Source: Vicugna pacos (Eukaryota; Chordata; Mammalia; Artiodactyla; Camelidae). Taken from it: a stretch of 64,000 nt of DNA. A program made the translations under genes and the position numbers. The notes beneath the pieces were generated by a model. The model made no database searches. It saw nothing but the letters and a program-made list of their open reading frames with translations, and was not told where the DNA came from. Positions 49,615-61,582 of this stretch are shown here, one piece after another (the first letter of the stretch is position 1; each line of letters starts with the position of its first letter). The stretch is from positions 22,722,001 to 22,786,000 of the forward strand of contig NC_133006.1 in assembly GCF_048564905.1 (NCBI RefSeq). Reading direction: 5' to 3'.

Positions 49615-49795
49615 CTGAGTTAAAAATCCTGGTAAGACTACTTATAAGCTCAAAGTTTTGAGCAAGTTACATAAACTCTCCGTGCCTCAGTTTCCTCATC
49701 TGACAATGGGTTCAATAGTAGTACCTATCCTAAGGATTACATAAATTAATAGATGTGAAGCACTTAGAAGAGCGTCAGTAATTTTTACATTCTTT
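49615..49795 (+). repeat. MIR SINE, forward orientation
   Basis: GAGCAAGTTACATAAACTCTCC, GTGCCTCAGTTTCCTCATCTG, AATAGTAGTACCTATCC and GTGAAGCACTTAGAA are ordered MIR phrases. One of the best preserved MIRs in the window. Confidence 0.85.
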
Positions 49796-51869
49796 ATATA
49801 AGTGTTGGCAATTTTTATTTTGATGTTTTGTTGAATTCATCTCAATATATCTGCCATTCTGATAATAAATTTTCATCTACCAGTTAGGCCCCTCATTCCA
49901 TTAGACAGGGAGTTGAAAAGACACGGGCCCATTCATATCTTCTCTCAGACGTAGAAATTTCCCCCACTGATATCTGGGTTACATCCATCGCAACCAGGAT
50001 GGCAGAAAAGTAGTATGAAAGTCCCCAAATGGTTCTCCAAAAACATTCATCCTCCTTCCATACTGTAAACAATGAGAGGCAAGGATGATTTTGCTGTCCT
50101 GGGTCTACAGAATTCATTTTTGTTTTGAAGATCCCTCAGATCCTTTGAGTTCTAGAATATTTGTTTTTCTTGCTTACAATGACAGAAAGACACTCCAAGT
50201 TAAAGCCTGAAAGAATTAAGAAAGCTCTAATTTATATTTTTGAAATTCTGCACCTGAGATTGAACATCTATGTATGGTTTGTAGGAGACATAGGAAAAGA
50301 AGCAATAAACAGATATAAACCAGACACATTCTAACAGAACTTTATGTATGGCAATATTAAAATTAAAATAAAAATAACATTCAGAGAGAAATCATTAAAA
50401 GAAACAAGGTTTCCTCTGCAGATAAGGGTGTTCGTTAAGAACATGTAACTTTCAAGGATTGCATGGTTCTAAAAACATAGCAGAATTTAAAAATGCAAAA
50501 ATCAGTTGGGAACTCAAAAATTTTTTAAATCATAATTAATCAGAAATGAACAGAATCATTCTAGAACATGTAAATGAAGTCACAGAGGCTTTAAATAATA
50601 TAACAACTATGCTACATCAAATCTTTTGCTTAATGACTTGGTGAGATCCAATAATTTCTCTTATTTTTTGATTAGTAGAAATCCACTTAGGATTAACAGA
50701 ATGACCCAGTGTGAAGCTTATCTAACCCCTTCCTCCACTGTGCTTTACAAGAATTCATGTATAAATGACTCATTTTTTTTCTGCAATAGTCCAACTTTTT
50801 ATGAAGTGCCCTTTTTTCTGATTCTTGTCCCTAATCTCCTTTCCATTTTGGAAAACATACTAGGTGGATGTTGAAGTGTTGGATTTATTATGCTTAACTT
50901 ATATTTCCTCAATTTTATCTCTTTGATTTAACGTACCATATTCTGAGAGAATATAATAACTCTATTTTTTTCTAGCCCAAAGTTTTGATCTTCAGCATTG
51001 GCTACTCTGATATGTGACACTTCTATTTGTTTTCTACTTTAAGCCAATTTTTCATTCCCAAGAATGCTGATTGTTTTCCCAATCCTGCATCTCCTATGAG
51101 TGAATCCTTCCTAATACACTTTATATTTGGATTACAAATCTTTATATACACATGATATTCTTTACTTTTTTATGTTAGAGAAATCTCAAAATTAGAGATA
51201 AGCAAAAATAATAGAAACACCCACATTTGTGCCAGTAAGAAATATATACCCTACCATTATTTTCCTGTGATTTTGATGTCTATCCTTTGATCTTTCTTAA
51301 ACAAATAAGTTCATTTTGTTCACACTGTTTTAAAAACTGCTCTTTGAAATCAATAATACCTTGTAGTTCTCTCTCTCTCTCCTCCCCGCCCCCTTTACCT
51401 TTCTCTCTTAAACACACAAACACTGGTATGTATTCAGTATAATTCCCTCAAAATGTTTTCTACAGATTAATTGGCTTTACTCAAACAATTCTCTGTAATT
51501 GGGGAAAATATCTAAGATATGTATATAAATTTTTCAAGCTTGTTTTTTCTTAATTTTTCAAGCTTTGTTGGAAATGTATATTAATGTATTTCCATTTTGA
51601 GATAGAATACACATGCAAACATATACCATACACTTCCAAGTAAACAGAAGAGGCAAGTAGTGTCTTCAGCCCATCCTTTTCTCCTTCAGTTTTCCCTTCC
51701 CACTCCTCAGTATTTAGACCTAAACCATTAGGTGGGTATCAGACTCCAAATGAGACAGGAGGGCCTTAGGGAGGAGGTGGAGGGCTGCCCAGCATGGTGT
51801 GAAAGAACTTGAATAGAAGGAGAAAGGCCTGCATGGGATGGGGAGGCAGCCCTAAAGAGAACTGCAGAA

Positions 51870-52270
51870 TACATTGTCCTATATTCAAACAATGCGACAT
51901 TATTCAGCAATAAAAAATTTAAAATGTACTGATACACATAACGTGGTTGAATCTCAAAAAAACCATTTTCTTTTTTAGCCAAAGAAGCCAAATGCAAAAG
52001 CACACATACTCTATGACTCCATTTTGTTGTTTTTGAAATTTTAGAATAGCTAGGACTAAGCTATGATGATTTATATCAGATATTGTTTGTTTTTCCCGGA
52101 ATGGACTGACTGATGATGGGCATGAGGGAAATTTTCAAGAGACCAAAATCATGCATATTTTGATCAAGGTGGTGGTGACATGAGTGCAAGCATTTGTGAA
52201 AACTCATAGAAATGCATGTTTTAAAACCATGCATTCCATTGTACGTGAATTATATCTCAATACTTTTTAT
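51870..52270 (+). mobile_element. Old LINE-1 (L1M) 3' UTR fragment
   Basis: GACATTATTCAGCAATAAAAA, GCACACATACTCTATGACTCC, TATGATGATTTATATCAG and GTGGTGGTGACATGAGTG are L1M 3' UTR phrases, ending near TGAATTATATCTCAATAC. Confidence 0.8.
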
Positions 52271-53352
52271 TTCTTAAAAAAAGCAAATGGATCCCCACTG
52301 TTTGTAAAGAATATTTATTTAGAATCTTGGTATTTGCTTGGCCAGACAGGGGCTTTCATAAGAATATTTATGCAATTGCTGTCTGTGTCCCTGATTATCT
52401 GTAAACCTGTGTGACATGAAGAAACACTAATTAAATTTGGAAGGAGTGTGAAAGGGAAAGCAAATGCCTTTTGGCCATTCTGTATCTGGCACTGACAACT
52501 GTGTTGTTATATCTATTCTACTTTTGGGAACACTAAGGTTTTCGAAATACAGCTGTAAGTTTCCCGGAGCACAGAACCTTCCATTTGCGACCTCTGACTT
52601 TGCCCCTGTGCAGCTCTGCACGCGGCTTCCGATGCCAGCGGCGGTGTGGTAGGAGGAAGCGTGCTTCTCTTGGGCTCATTCTCCAAATTCGAGTTGAACG
52701 TTTGGATGACCAACCAACCTGAATATACAGGAAGATGATTCCTTCTCCCTGAATCACGTGATTTCAGCCCTTTACAGGTGGCAGGAAGGACCTACACGGA
52801 GCATTTTCGACCGAAACAACTTTAGAGTTCCTGCCATTCTATAGCTCAGCCCAGTCCAAAGTCCCCTGGGATGACCTTTTTTACTTCCGCTTTCGAAGTA
52901 ACTAGAACTTCACTGGAGGCAGGTTGTGATCTTCTCCTTGAGCCCATTCTAGGAGAAGCATTCAAGTGCGAGTGCCTCTTGGCAGCCTTGTTTGTTCCCC
53001 TTCCTAAGAATATTTTCCCAGTCCAGAGTCGGATTAGAAGCCTGCTGTTTCCAGCCCCTGCAGCTGCACACACTCTTGGACGCTGACCACAAGTTCAACC
53101 AGGTGCAAACTGTCTCTGGAGCCAGGCCTTGTAGATGCACTGAGCTGCCCAGGAGCCTCTGAGAAACCCCCTGGCTCATCTGGATGGTGAGAGAGAAATG
53201 TGTGGTGATGTGCAGGTGTGTTTGTGGGACATGTGGGTCCTGAAAAAAGAAGGGCTTGGGTTCTGGGTCATGTGGTGAGAAAACTCCCTTCCCTTTAAGG
53301 AGTTAAGCCACAAGAGTATTTGTGGTCAAAATAAGTAAATAAATGTATGTAG

Positions 53353-53375
53353 GAATGAATGAATGAATGAATGAA
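53353..53375 (+). repeat. (GAAT)n simple repeat
   Basis: About five to six GAAT units, 450 bp before the start exon of the + strand BTNL gene. Confidence 0.85.
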
Positions 53376-53818
53376 GGAGGAAAGTAGCTTGGCTGAGAGG
53401 AGTGGACCCATTTTGTGTCTGACTTCATTTCTCAACATTGAACTCAGGGGCTTCAATTTCAAGAGAGCCCTGCTGAGAAGGTGAATCCACACAGAAGCAA
53501 GAGAGCCCACGGGACACCAGAGAACGTTTTACAGTTTTCTACACCTGCTGGGGAAACGGTTAATTTTCAGAAAAAAAAAAGAGGAAAGAAAAAAAAAACC
53601 CATTGGGAAGGGTGGGAGTTGGTGGTATTTGTCTTAAGGCCTGTGAGGGAAAACATACCAAAAACTGTGTCTAAAAGTATGCCTTTGAACAGGGGAGTTT
53701 TTTCTTCCCTAAGAACTTTCACTTGCCTGGCTTCTCGCCACCTTCTCCTACAGAGTACCTCGTCGTCAGAATGAACATTTGGTGCCTCCAGTGTGCTCCA
53801 CTTTCTGCTCTGAAGAAG

Positions 53819-56800
53819 ATGGTGGGTGTTCCCTGTTTCTTCTCTGCTGGCTTTCTCCCCACTCTCCTCCTTCTCCAGATGTCCACGTGGTGCTCCGCAG
53901 GTCAGTGGTCTCCCTCATGCATTTCATTTTTTGGTTTGTTTGCAGTGGCTCTTCTCATATAATGAGTCCATCAGTCACAATTCCGCACCCTCTCAAAGGC
54001 AGTTATATCTGGGGAAACTGTGGCTGCATCTGCAGCCAACAAGAGGCTTCAAGGGTGGGAGTAATCTCCTTCATATCAACATCCCTTACTCCTTTGATCT
54101 GACTTCACAAAAGTCAGCTGTAATATTTATCTAAATCTTTATTGAATATAAGTGATTTCAGCCTGTTGAAATCTGATGTAACTGTTCATTAAAATATACT
54201 TTGTAATGTTTACACTGCCAAAAAAACCCAAGTTTCAGTGCAAAGAATTTGGACTCAGGATCACTGGGCACTATCTGGTTACAATCTTGGACAAATGATT
54301 TATTATTCCTGGAACACAAGTCCTTCCTTCATAAAATAAAAGGGCTCCTCAAGATAAAGTGTTCAGACTCCAGGTTTGAAGAGAAACCAACTACGAGGTC
54401 ACAATAATGACACTTTTCTGTTATTGTCTCTTAAATTTGAAGTAAATTAGGCAGTAAGTATCAAAATATTTAATTTTCATATATGTTGACTCAGCAATTC
54501 TATAATAATTTACCCTAAAGAAAAGCTGTCTGTGTTTATATACATGTATGTTTAAAATGTTTATTGCAGGGCTGTTTGTAGTAACACTAAATTGGAAGCA
54601 ATAGTCACCAGTATAGGAAAAGCTCAAACACGATGGTGTAGGCAGTACCCAAAACAATCAGTAGAGCTGGCTACATGTACTAAAATAGTTGCAAGTTCCT
54701 TATTGAAGAAATTGGTGTATAATGATCCCATTTATGTGAAACAGAATGAAGTTTTTCCACTGCATGTACCTCTAAGTAATGTCAAATATCTTTTCTCAAA
54801 TTAAAGGGCTCATTTAACATGAGTGGCCAATAGCTCTGTATCACTTAGCTAAGGACGTATATCTGTTAGTTATACCAATACCCTGGGTTTTATACAGGAA
54901 TGGAAAAGAAGGGGGACCTTGGCTTCAGTCCAGCAGAATGGCCGATGTCACGTTCTTTGCCCAGGATGGCCTGATCCACACTCTCTGGGACAGACTGGCC
55001 ACAGGCACCTTCCTCTAAGCTCATGTGCTCTTGCCATGTGTGCTCAGTACACGTGGGCACTCACACAGCCACGCCTCTCTGAACTCTTCCCAGCTCAGAG
55101 TCACTGCATTTGCAGGCCTAAAATCCCTGACCTTTCACAGATCCACAATATCCTGGCCCTCTGCCAGTGCAAGCCAAGGCAAGTCCTGCCCAGGGGGTTA
55201 CCATTTCCTCTTAAACATCGTGGATTTCTATACTAAAGTCATTTTCAAGCAGATGATTGTAAGTTACTTGAGAAAGGAGCATATTTTATAATTCAGACAA
55301 AGTCTCATTTTGGTTTACAGCATCCTCCTTCCTTTCCCTGGGGAATCCAGCCAAGGCCTGACCTGCCTCAACACCTGGAGCCACTGATCTCCAAGTCCTG
55401 CACTCCTCTCAAGAAAATAATTTTTATGAAAAAAAAATTCTCTATGATTTCAAGCCTTCATAGTTATTTTTTTAAAAAGGTCTACCTCACTTTATAAATA
55501 CTGCTTTTCATTTTGGGATAAAACGCCATTAATCCTGCCTAACCCCCAACGCACAGTAACCTAAATCTCAAGGTCAGAAATGTCTACTTACCCTCCTAGG
55601 AGCAGAGCAGTGGGAGACAAAGGGATGAGTGAGGAGAGAAGTACCTTCCATTCTCCTCCCACCAAAAAAGGGAAACCTGCTTAATGTCACACTGCCACGT
55701 TTAATTCTCAAGAAATCTCTTTTACATAGGATTTACATAATTTCCATATAAATACTGTTTGTAAATGTATAGAAAACACACGTCTTCTCAAATGCCAAAA
55801 TATCACAGTTGCTACCTCTGGGGAATACAGCTGAGGAAGTTAGGTTATAAAATATAATATGTAACTGTTTTTTGGAAAATAATACAAATAAGAAAGAACT
55901 AGAATATGAAAACAAATGTATGTACGTATATGTATGGCTGGGACATTGTGCTGCACACCAGAAATTGACACATTGTAATTGACTGTACTTCAATTAAAAA
56001 AAAAGGATTAAAAAAAGGAATAATTAAAAAAAGAACTGTTTGAGTCTCTAAATAAAGAAATGGAGGTGGGTGTATCATCTCATCTCCCTCACTCATTCCC
56101 CCATCTGTCTCTGATTTTCATGCAGTGTCCGGGTTTTCTGTAAAGGGACCAGCTCAGCCCATCATGGTGTTGCTAGGGGCAGATGCCACCCTGCCCTGCC
56201 AGCTGTCCCCTGAGCAGAATGCTGCCCACATGCAGATCCGGTGGTACCGAGCCCAGCTCTCCCCCGCTGTGCTTGTGTACCAGAATGGACAGGAACAAGA
56301 CGGGGAGCAAATGCTGGAGTACCGTGGCAGGACAGAGTTGGTGGGGGACTCCATCGGCAAAGGGGCTGTGGCCCTGCTGATCCAAAACATCCGTGCCTCT
56401 GATGATGGCCAGTATTGGTGTCATTTTAATGATGGTCGCATCTCCCAAGAAGCCACTGTGGAGCTGCGTGTTGTAGGTATGTTAACTTAGCACACAGTGT
56501 ATGTCACGGTGTAAAGCAAAAGGGAAGGTGAGAGCACTCTTAACCCGGCATTTCTTGTGAGCGTCCACGTGTTGATATACAACTTTACCTTGTAGAATGT
56601 CGATTTCCTAAACTGTATGGTGAGGATAAGACTATACACTCTTTGCTTTTAAACAAAGAAGGAAATATTTCTGAGGATATTTTGATATCCAAAAAGATCT
56701 CAGAAATTAGTTAACTATATGAATTCAGATAGGTACTGACACCTTCAAATATTCTTTTTCTCAATCAGTAGAGAAAGACAACTTAATAGAATTAAACTCC

Positions 56801-59800
56801 TTTTTTCTGACTGTAATTGTCCCTGTTCTTTTCTCTTCTTGGAATGACCCCAGAGCTATCAGTCTAAGTAAAGTGCAAAGATATTAAGTTGATTTAAAAA
56901 CTGAATCACAATTAAGCCTAGCACTGGCTGTGAGCAGTTTCTTGAACTCTGAGTTTCCGTTTTCTCATCAGCCTGGTGAGGGGCAGTTAGGCCTTCCGCC
57001 CGAGGGACTCCTGAGCCCTCAAGGACCTCAGGCCTCAGGCACATGCCTTCTCTCCTCAGGCGTGGGCTCTGCCCCTCATGTTCACATGAGGGGCCCCGAG
57101 GATGGCGGGATCCGAGTTCTGTGCTCCTCGGGTGGCTGGTTCCCCAAACCCAGGGTGCAGTGGAGCGGCATGGCGGGAATGAAGCTGCCATCCCTCTCTG
57201 AGTCTCAGACCCAGGATGGAGATGGGCTGTTCCATGTGGAGGCATCTCTTGTGGTCACAGATAGCTCTACGGGCAATGTGACCTGCTCCATCCAGAACAC
57301 CCTCTCCGGCCAGGAGAGAGTGTCGGCCGTCTTCCTCCCAGGTCAGTAAGGCACAAACCCCAAGGCAGAGCTGGGCTGTGTGAAGGGCACGGAGGGCCGA
57401 CAGGCCCTTGGAGAGGGGGCAGTCTCTCACCGTGTCTCCACATGCCTGCGTCAGAGGCCTTCTTCCCCAGGACGTCTCCATGGAAGGCAGCTCTGGCTGG
57501 GACCCTCCCTGTGCTGGGGCTTCTCCTCATTGGGATCAGCTACGCCGGCTGGAGAGAACATAAAGCCAAAGAAAGAGAAGTAATGGAAAGGGAGAAAGAA
57601 TCTCATGAAAAGGATAAGATGAGGAGAGAAAAGGAACAGGTGCTTGAAGTCAAAGGTAAATCAGGGCAGCAGGTCAAATCAGAGGTTTATGGAAAACTTG
57701 CAGATACAGGCTGCGTAGGGTGGTTGGGGAAATAAAAGATTGCCAAAGAACCTCACGCAGAACACAGGGTACCAAGAATTCCACTGAGCTGGAAGTCTTA
57801 CGAAAAGGAGAAAACCATGTGGGGAGTTAGGAGAGCTGTGGGCAGGGGTCATGAAGCCCCCGGTCTGCCCCAGGCCTGTTCATGCCTCTGTGCCCCAGCC
57901 TCAGCTGCTGTTTCTTTTTGTGGAAATGTCTTCCCTTATCTTCTCTTCCCCTTTGTGCTTCAAGAATAAGCTTCAGAAACACCTTAGAAATTTTAAATTC
58001 CCATGAAGCCTGGGCATTCCTTCCTGTGTGGCCCCACGAAACTTTCCATGTAACTTTTCTTAGCACTTGGTGTTTTGCATTTGACATACATGTTTGCTGA
58101 TGTTTCTCATCCACTGAACAATGGGACCCATAAGAGATGGCCAAATAGAATTAATTCAGCTACTCACCAAACTCAAGAGCAGCTAAAACCCAATTTGATG
58201 GATTTTATTTCTCTTCCTCTTTCAGAAAACCTCAAGGCAGACCTTGGTAAGTCTTGTTTCTTCTCATGTCCTGTGTAGAATTTGTTCTGCTTTTCACACC
58301 TGTTCCGGATCTCTCACTGAACATTGTTTCTTTCAGAAAGACGAAAGGCATTATACCGAGAAGGTAAGGGACTCTCATGCTAACTGATGTCCTGATGACC
58401 AACAATTTCTCAGCTCCCTATCCTTTGAGGAAAAGAAAGACTAAGAGATTTAATGATGATTAGCAGAAGAGAGACAAGGGAAAGGAAGAGAAATATGAGA
58501 CCCCAGATTAATGTCTCATCTTATTTTACCTGTATTTTTTCTGTTTTAGATTGGAAAAAGGCCTTGCTATATCCTGGTACGTAACCATCTGGCCCTGATC
58601 TCTCCAAGTGCCCCTGGTAGTCTGAGCGTCATAAGCAGAATCATAAACACACACAAACACACACACACACACACACGCACATACACTTGTGAAAGTTGTG
58701 ACAATTTATTTGATATCACTCTGTAGTATTTTGTATTTGGAGGCTCAAATAATCAGTTGTTTTCCAGAGCTAATGATAAAGGAGAAGTAACTGGTGACAG
58801 GTAAATTCTACAACACAGCTAGGGTAGGACTCAACATGAATTGTTAGCCCAGCCACTATGGAGAAGGAAGACACAGAACACAGAGTGATTTTGATAAGAT
58901 TTGGGAGACTAAAGAATACTCTATATTATGTCAGCATTTCTATTCTACAAATAAAGTTTAAAACACAGAAAATGTATTTATATTTAATACTTGGAAAAAT
59001 ACTTTAACTGTAAGTTTACTCATTTTACCTATTTGAAATAAAGTAAAATTCAATGTACAGGGACAAAGGTTTATGTCTGAAAAAGTTGAAAAACAGTCTT
59101 CCAAGATATTTTAATATCATTTGCAAAAATGTGTTTATCTGGTGGTAGGAGGAGTTGCTTATTTTTTATACCTTCTAAAATCTGTGTCTATGTATTGTGT
59201 GGCTTTCTAACTCTGGGTGTGCATGCGTGTGTAATATAGAATTAGACCTCAGAAACATACTAGGTCATTCCTTGACTGTATACGTGTGCAATTTTTATAT
59301 GCTAGACATTGTGCTAGATGTTGGTATAAGCTATTATCTCTGACCCTATGGAACTTAAAGTCCATTGAGGGAAGTAAGCTAGGCGCCAGTAAACTACACA
59401 CAGCCTGTTAAGTGCTTAGATAAGAGGAGGTCAGAGGAACTCCTCCCAAGGATTAAAGCTGATTAAGCAGTTTCTATTAAGCATTTTCTTTATAAGATGC
59501 TGAAAAAAGTTCCTATATTTCTAAAGGAGCGAGCAAAGTGTAAAGGAAGGCCTTTGGGTTTTAGTTCCAACTCTACCAATTACAGATGAGCAATTGGGCT
59601 ATTTTCTCTTTCTTGGCCTCAGTGTCCTTAACTCTAAGATGAAGAGACTGGGTTACATGATCTCATATGTCCTGCTTGACTCGCATATTCACAGATTCTC
59701 TGCATCAGAGTGCTAACACTTCTCACAGGAGGCCGGTTTGGTGAGGGGCCACAGAGCTGCGCCAATCAAGAGTTATGGATATGTCCTTACCTGCCTATTG

Positions 59801-61582
59801 TCCTAAGACTCTAATGAGAGTATTCAATCTTTAAATAAAATCACAAGCCCTGTAATTCTACCACAGCTGCAGCAGAAACAGATGCAATTCTATTTCCCAT
59901 GAGGAATCTGTCTCTGGAGAAAAACATAAACAATCTGATTACAATTGAGGTCAAAATAATGAGTCAGTTTAAATGCCTTGGTCATAAACTTATGCTTTAC
60001 TCTGTGAACGTCATAAGCTGGAAAAAACATAAATGAAATGAAATGAAATGAAATGAAATGAAATGAAATGAAATGAAAAACACATCAGTGAGGAGGTCCA
60101 TAAAGGTCTTGAGAGCACAGTAGAGTGGCATGTGGAGCAGCAGACCCTGCCCCAGGTCAGCCTGGCTCAGACTGGAGAATGAGCCCCAGCTTCGGGCTGA
60201 ATTGTGGGATAGTTTCTAGCCTGACATAGAGCACAGGAGACATACTTTTTGTCCTGTAGTTTCTGGACACTACCAGAGTTTGTGGGGCTTAGAGGAGGAA
60301 GAGAGTGTTGAGCGGAGAAGGTGATGAGTTAGGGGAGGAAGCGTCTTACCTCCTTTCCATTCCCTGGGGGTGCTTCCATCTCAGTTTCAATTTATGTTAC
60401 TTTTTTTCAGATTGGAGAAAGGAACAGTTCCAACCTGGTAAGTGGTTCTTTATTTATCTTTTTGGCTCCCTTCCAATCTGCCCTCTGAGACCCTCTTTTT
60501 CCTTCCTAACGGCATCTCCTTGTTGAAAAGACAGAGGCACCGTTCTGGTCAAGCAAGGGAAGAACATGAAAATAATATTAGCCTGGACTGAAAATTACCT
60601 CTAGGATTAGCTATTCTGCTAGCGCTTCTACTTTCATATATGGACACAGCTTTCTCATCTGTGGGGTCCCCGTGGTTCTGAAATAGAAATTAATAGAGCC
60701 CCTCAGCTGAGGAGACCGCAAACTAAGTGAAAAGTGCTCAAAACAGCAAGAGTAATTGCGCTGTTCTTTGCAGAGAGGTCAGCTCACACGGAGCCTGTTA
60801 CTAACTGAGGAACATAGGTCTAATTGGCAGAGAACATAGTACACTATTCTCAAATACATACTGCAAGTCCCCTGCTCACTCTGGCGTTCTGCTGAGACAC
60901 TGACAGTGTAGATAAGAGAAGGTAAGTAGCCTCGAACTCAAGACGAGAGCACATCAAACCCACCTCCCACAACACACGTTCAGAGCAGTGTTCTTTCACA
61001 TTTGCTCTGTTTGTTAAGGTTTGCCCTGTACAACAGTTCTCTGAAATATACAATATTGGCCCTTTTCTTTCCTTTTTAAAAAAAATTCCAGCTCCTGTGG
61101 CTTTAAATCAAGAAAACTTTCATCAGGACGATTCTTACCCAGAGAGAAAAGAGAACTTCAGAGAAGACATGCAGGGAGACTGCAAACTTACGGCACTAAA
61201 AGCGACAGGGTTCACTTCAGGGAGATACTATTGGGAAGTGGATGTCGGGGATGCGGATGAATGGACTCTAGGCATTTATGAGAAGCCCACAGAGAGGAGT
61301 GATTTAAAAAGTGATCTACTAAAGAAGTACAGAGTCTTAAAGAAGAAAGGACGTGAATACAGGGCTCTCACCGGTTATTACCCAGACATTTCCCCAGAAA
61401 AGCTTCTGGTGGAAAAGTGTCCACAAAAGATTGTGATATTCTTGGATTATGAGGACAATGACATTTCTTTCTATAACATGACTGATGGAACCCACATCTT
61501 CTCCTTCACTCAGGCCGATTTCTCTGGGTCACTCTATCCTTACTTCGAACTTAAATCCATGGGGCTCTCCCCATCTGCATGA
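53819..61582 (+). CDS. Butyrophilin-like protein with truncated B30.2/SPRY domain
   Basis: Second type I butyrophilin-like protein. Coding exons: 53819-53900 (signal, MVGVPCFFSAG to WCSA), 56126-56476 (IgV, 351 bp), 57060-57341 (IgC, 282 bp), 57455-57655 (helix and long charged stalk, 201 bp), heptad exons 58226-58246, 58337-58363, 58550-58576 and 60411-60437, and SPRY exon 61092-61582 with stop TGA at 61580. Phases agree and give 502 residues: IgV 28-144, IgC 145-238, helix ~250-271, coiled stalk to 339, PRY-SPRY 340-502. An in-frame ATG at 53771 would add 16 residues. The SPRY ends MGLSPSA, where relatives have the last strand LTIC and a tail; another frame past that point stays open to 61716, so a small frame change is likely. 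The PRY lacks the usual LDPDTAH start. Closest in style to rodent Btnl4/Btnl6; exact orthologue unclear. Protein-level truncation is at the very end, so function may survive. Confidence 0.88.
54480..54790 (+). mobile_element. Old LINE-1 (L1M) 3' UTR fragment
   Basis: GACTCAGCAATTCTATAATAA, AAATGTTTATTGCAGGGCTGTTTGTAG and TGATCCCATTTATGTGAAA follow L1M 3' text. In intron 1 of the + strand BTNL gene. Confidence 0.7.
55900..56010 (+). mobile_element. LINE-1 3' end of camelid type
   Basis: ATGGCTGGGACATTGTGCTGCACACCAG and TGTAATTGACTGTACTTCAATT plus an A tail. Same tail occurs at 62.5 and 63.6 kb, so this is a young lineage family. Ends about 115 bp before the IgV exon. Confidence 0.7.
56126..56476 (+). 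CDS. IgV exon of the + strand BTNL gene
   Basis: VSGFSVKGPAQPIMVLLGAD start, one residue longer than the other IgV exons here. Cysteines in LPCQLS and YWCHF, with SDDGQY. Acceptor CATGCAG, donor GTATGT. Confidence 0.95.
57060..57341 (+). CDS. IgC exon of the + strand BTNL gene
   Basis: GVGSAPHVHMRGPEDGG opening; LCSSGGWFPKP and VTCSIQNT hold the cysteines. Strong resemblance to rodent Btnl IgC text (SSGGWFPKPRVQW). Confidence 0.95.
57455..57655 (+). CDS. Transmembrane and coiled stalk exon of the + strand BTNL gene
   Basis: EAFFPRTSPWKAALAGTL leads into the helix ending ISYAGW, then REHKAKEREVMEREKES and a long Lys/Glu heptad run. 33 bp longer than the matching exon of the - strand gene. 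Confidence 0.9.
58645..58682 (+). repeat. (CA)n simple repeat
   Basis: Mostly ACAC units with a few breaks, just after heptad exon 58550-58576. Confidence 0.9.
59545..59700 (+). repeat. Probable MIR SINE
   Basis: Weak ordered match to MIR: TTGGGTTTTAGTTCCAACTC, GCAATTGGGCTATTTTCTC and GGCCTCAGTGTCCTTAACTC with AAGATGAAGAGAC. Confidence 0.4.
60030..60077 (+). repeat. (AAATG)n pentanucleotide repeat
   Basis: About nine near-perfect AAATG units, in the intron before the last heptad exon. Confidence 0.95.
61092..61582 (+). CDS. B30.2/SPRY exon of the + strand BTNL gene, shortened
   Basis: APVALNQENFHQDDSYPE replaces the usual VTLDPDTAHP PRY start. GRYYWEVDVGDADEWTLGIY, FLDYEDNDISFYNM and THIFSFTQADFSG are clear SPRY landmarks. 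Reading stops at 61580 at the position of the last beta strand. Past it, codons from 61573 in another frame stay open for 47 codons to a TGA at 61714, consistent with lost C-terminal sequence. Confidence 0.88.

Larger units (their letters stand above)
48652..53818. other. Intergenic region between divergent BTNL genes
   Basis: Five kilobases between two divergent start exons; both promoters must lie here. MIR at 49.6 kb, LINE-1 at 51.9-52.3 kb, A-rich run at 48.71-48.73 kb and a GAAT repeat at 53.35 kb. The part from 52.6 to 53.2 kb is richer in GC and has a few CpGs, a possible promoter-side segment. No further gene recognised. Confidence 0.55.

Noticed and set aside
56154-56448. Open frames antisense to the IgV exon of the + strand BTNL
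   Set aside because: They are shadows of a well-supported IgV exon with canonical splice sites.
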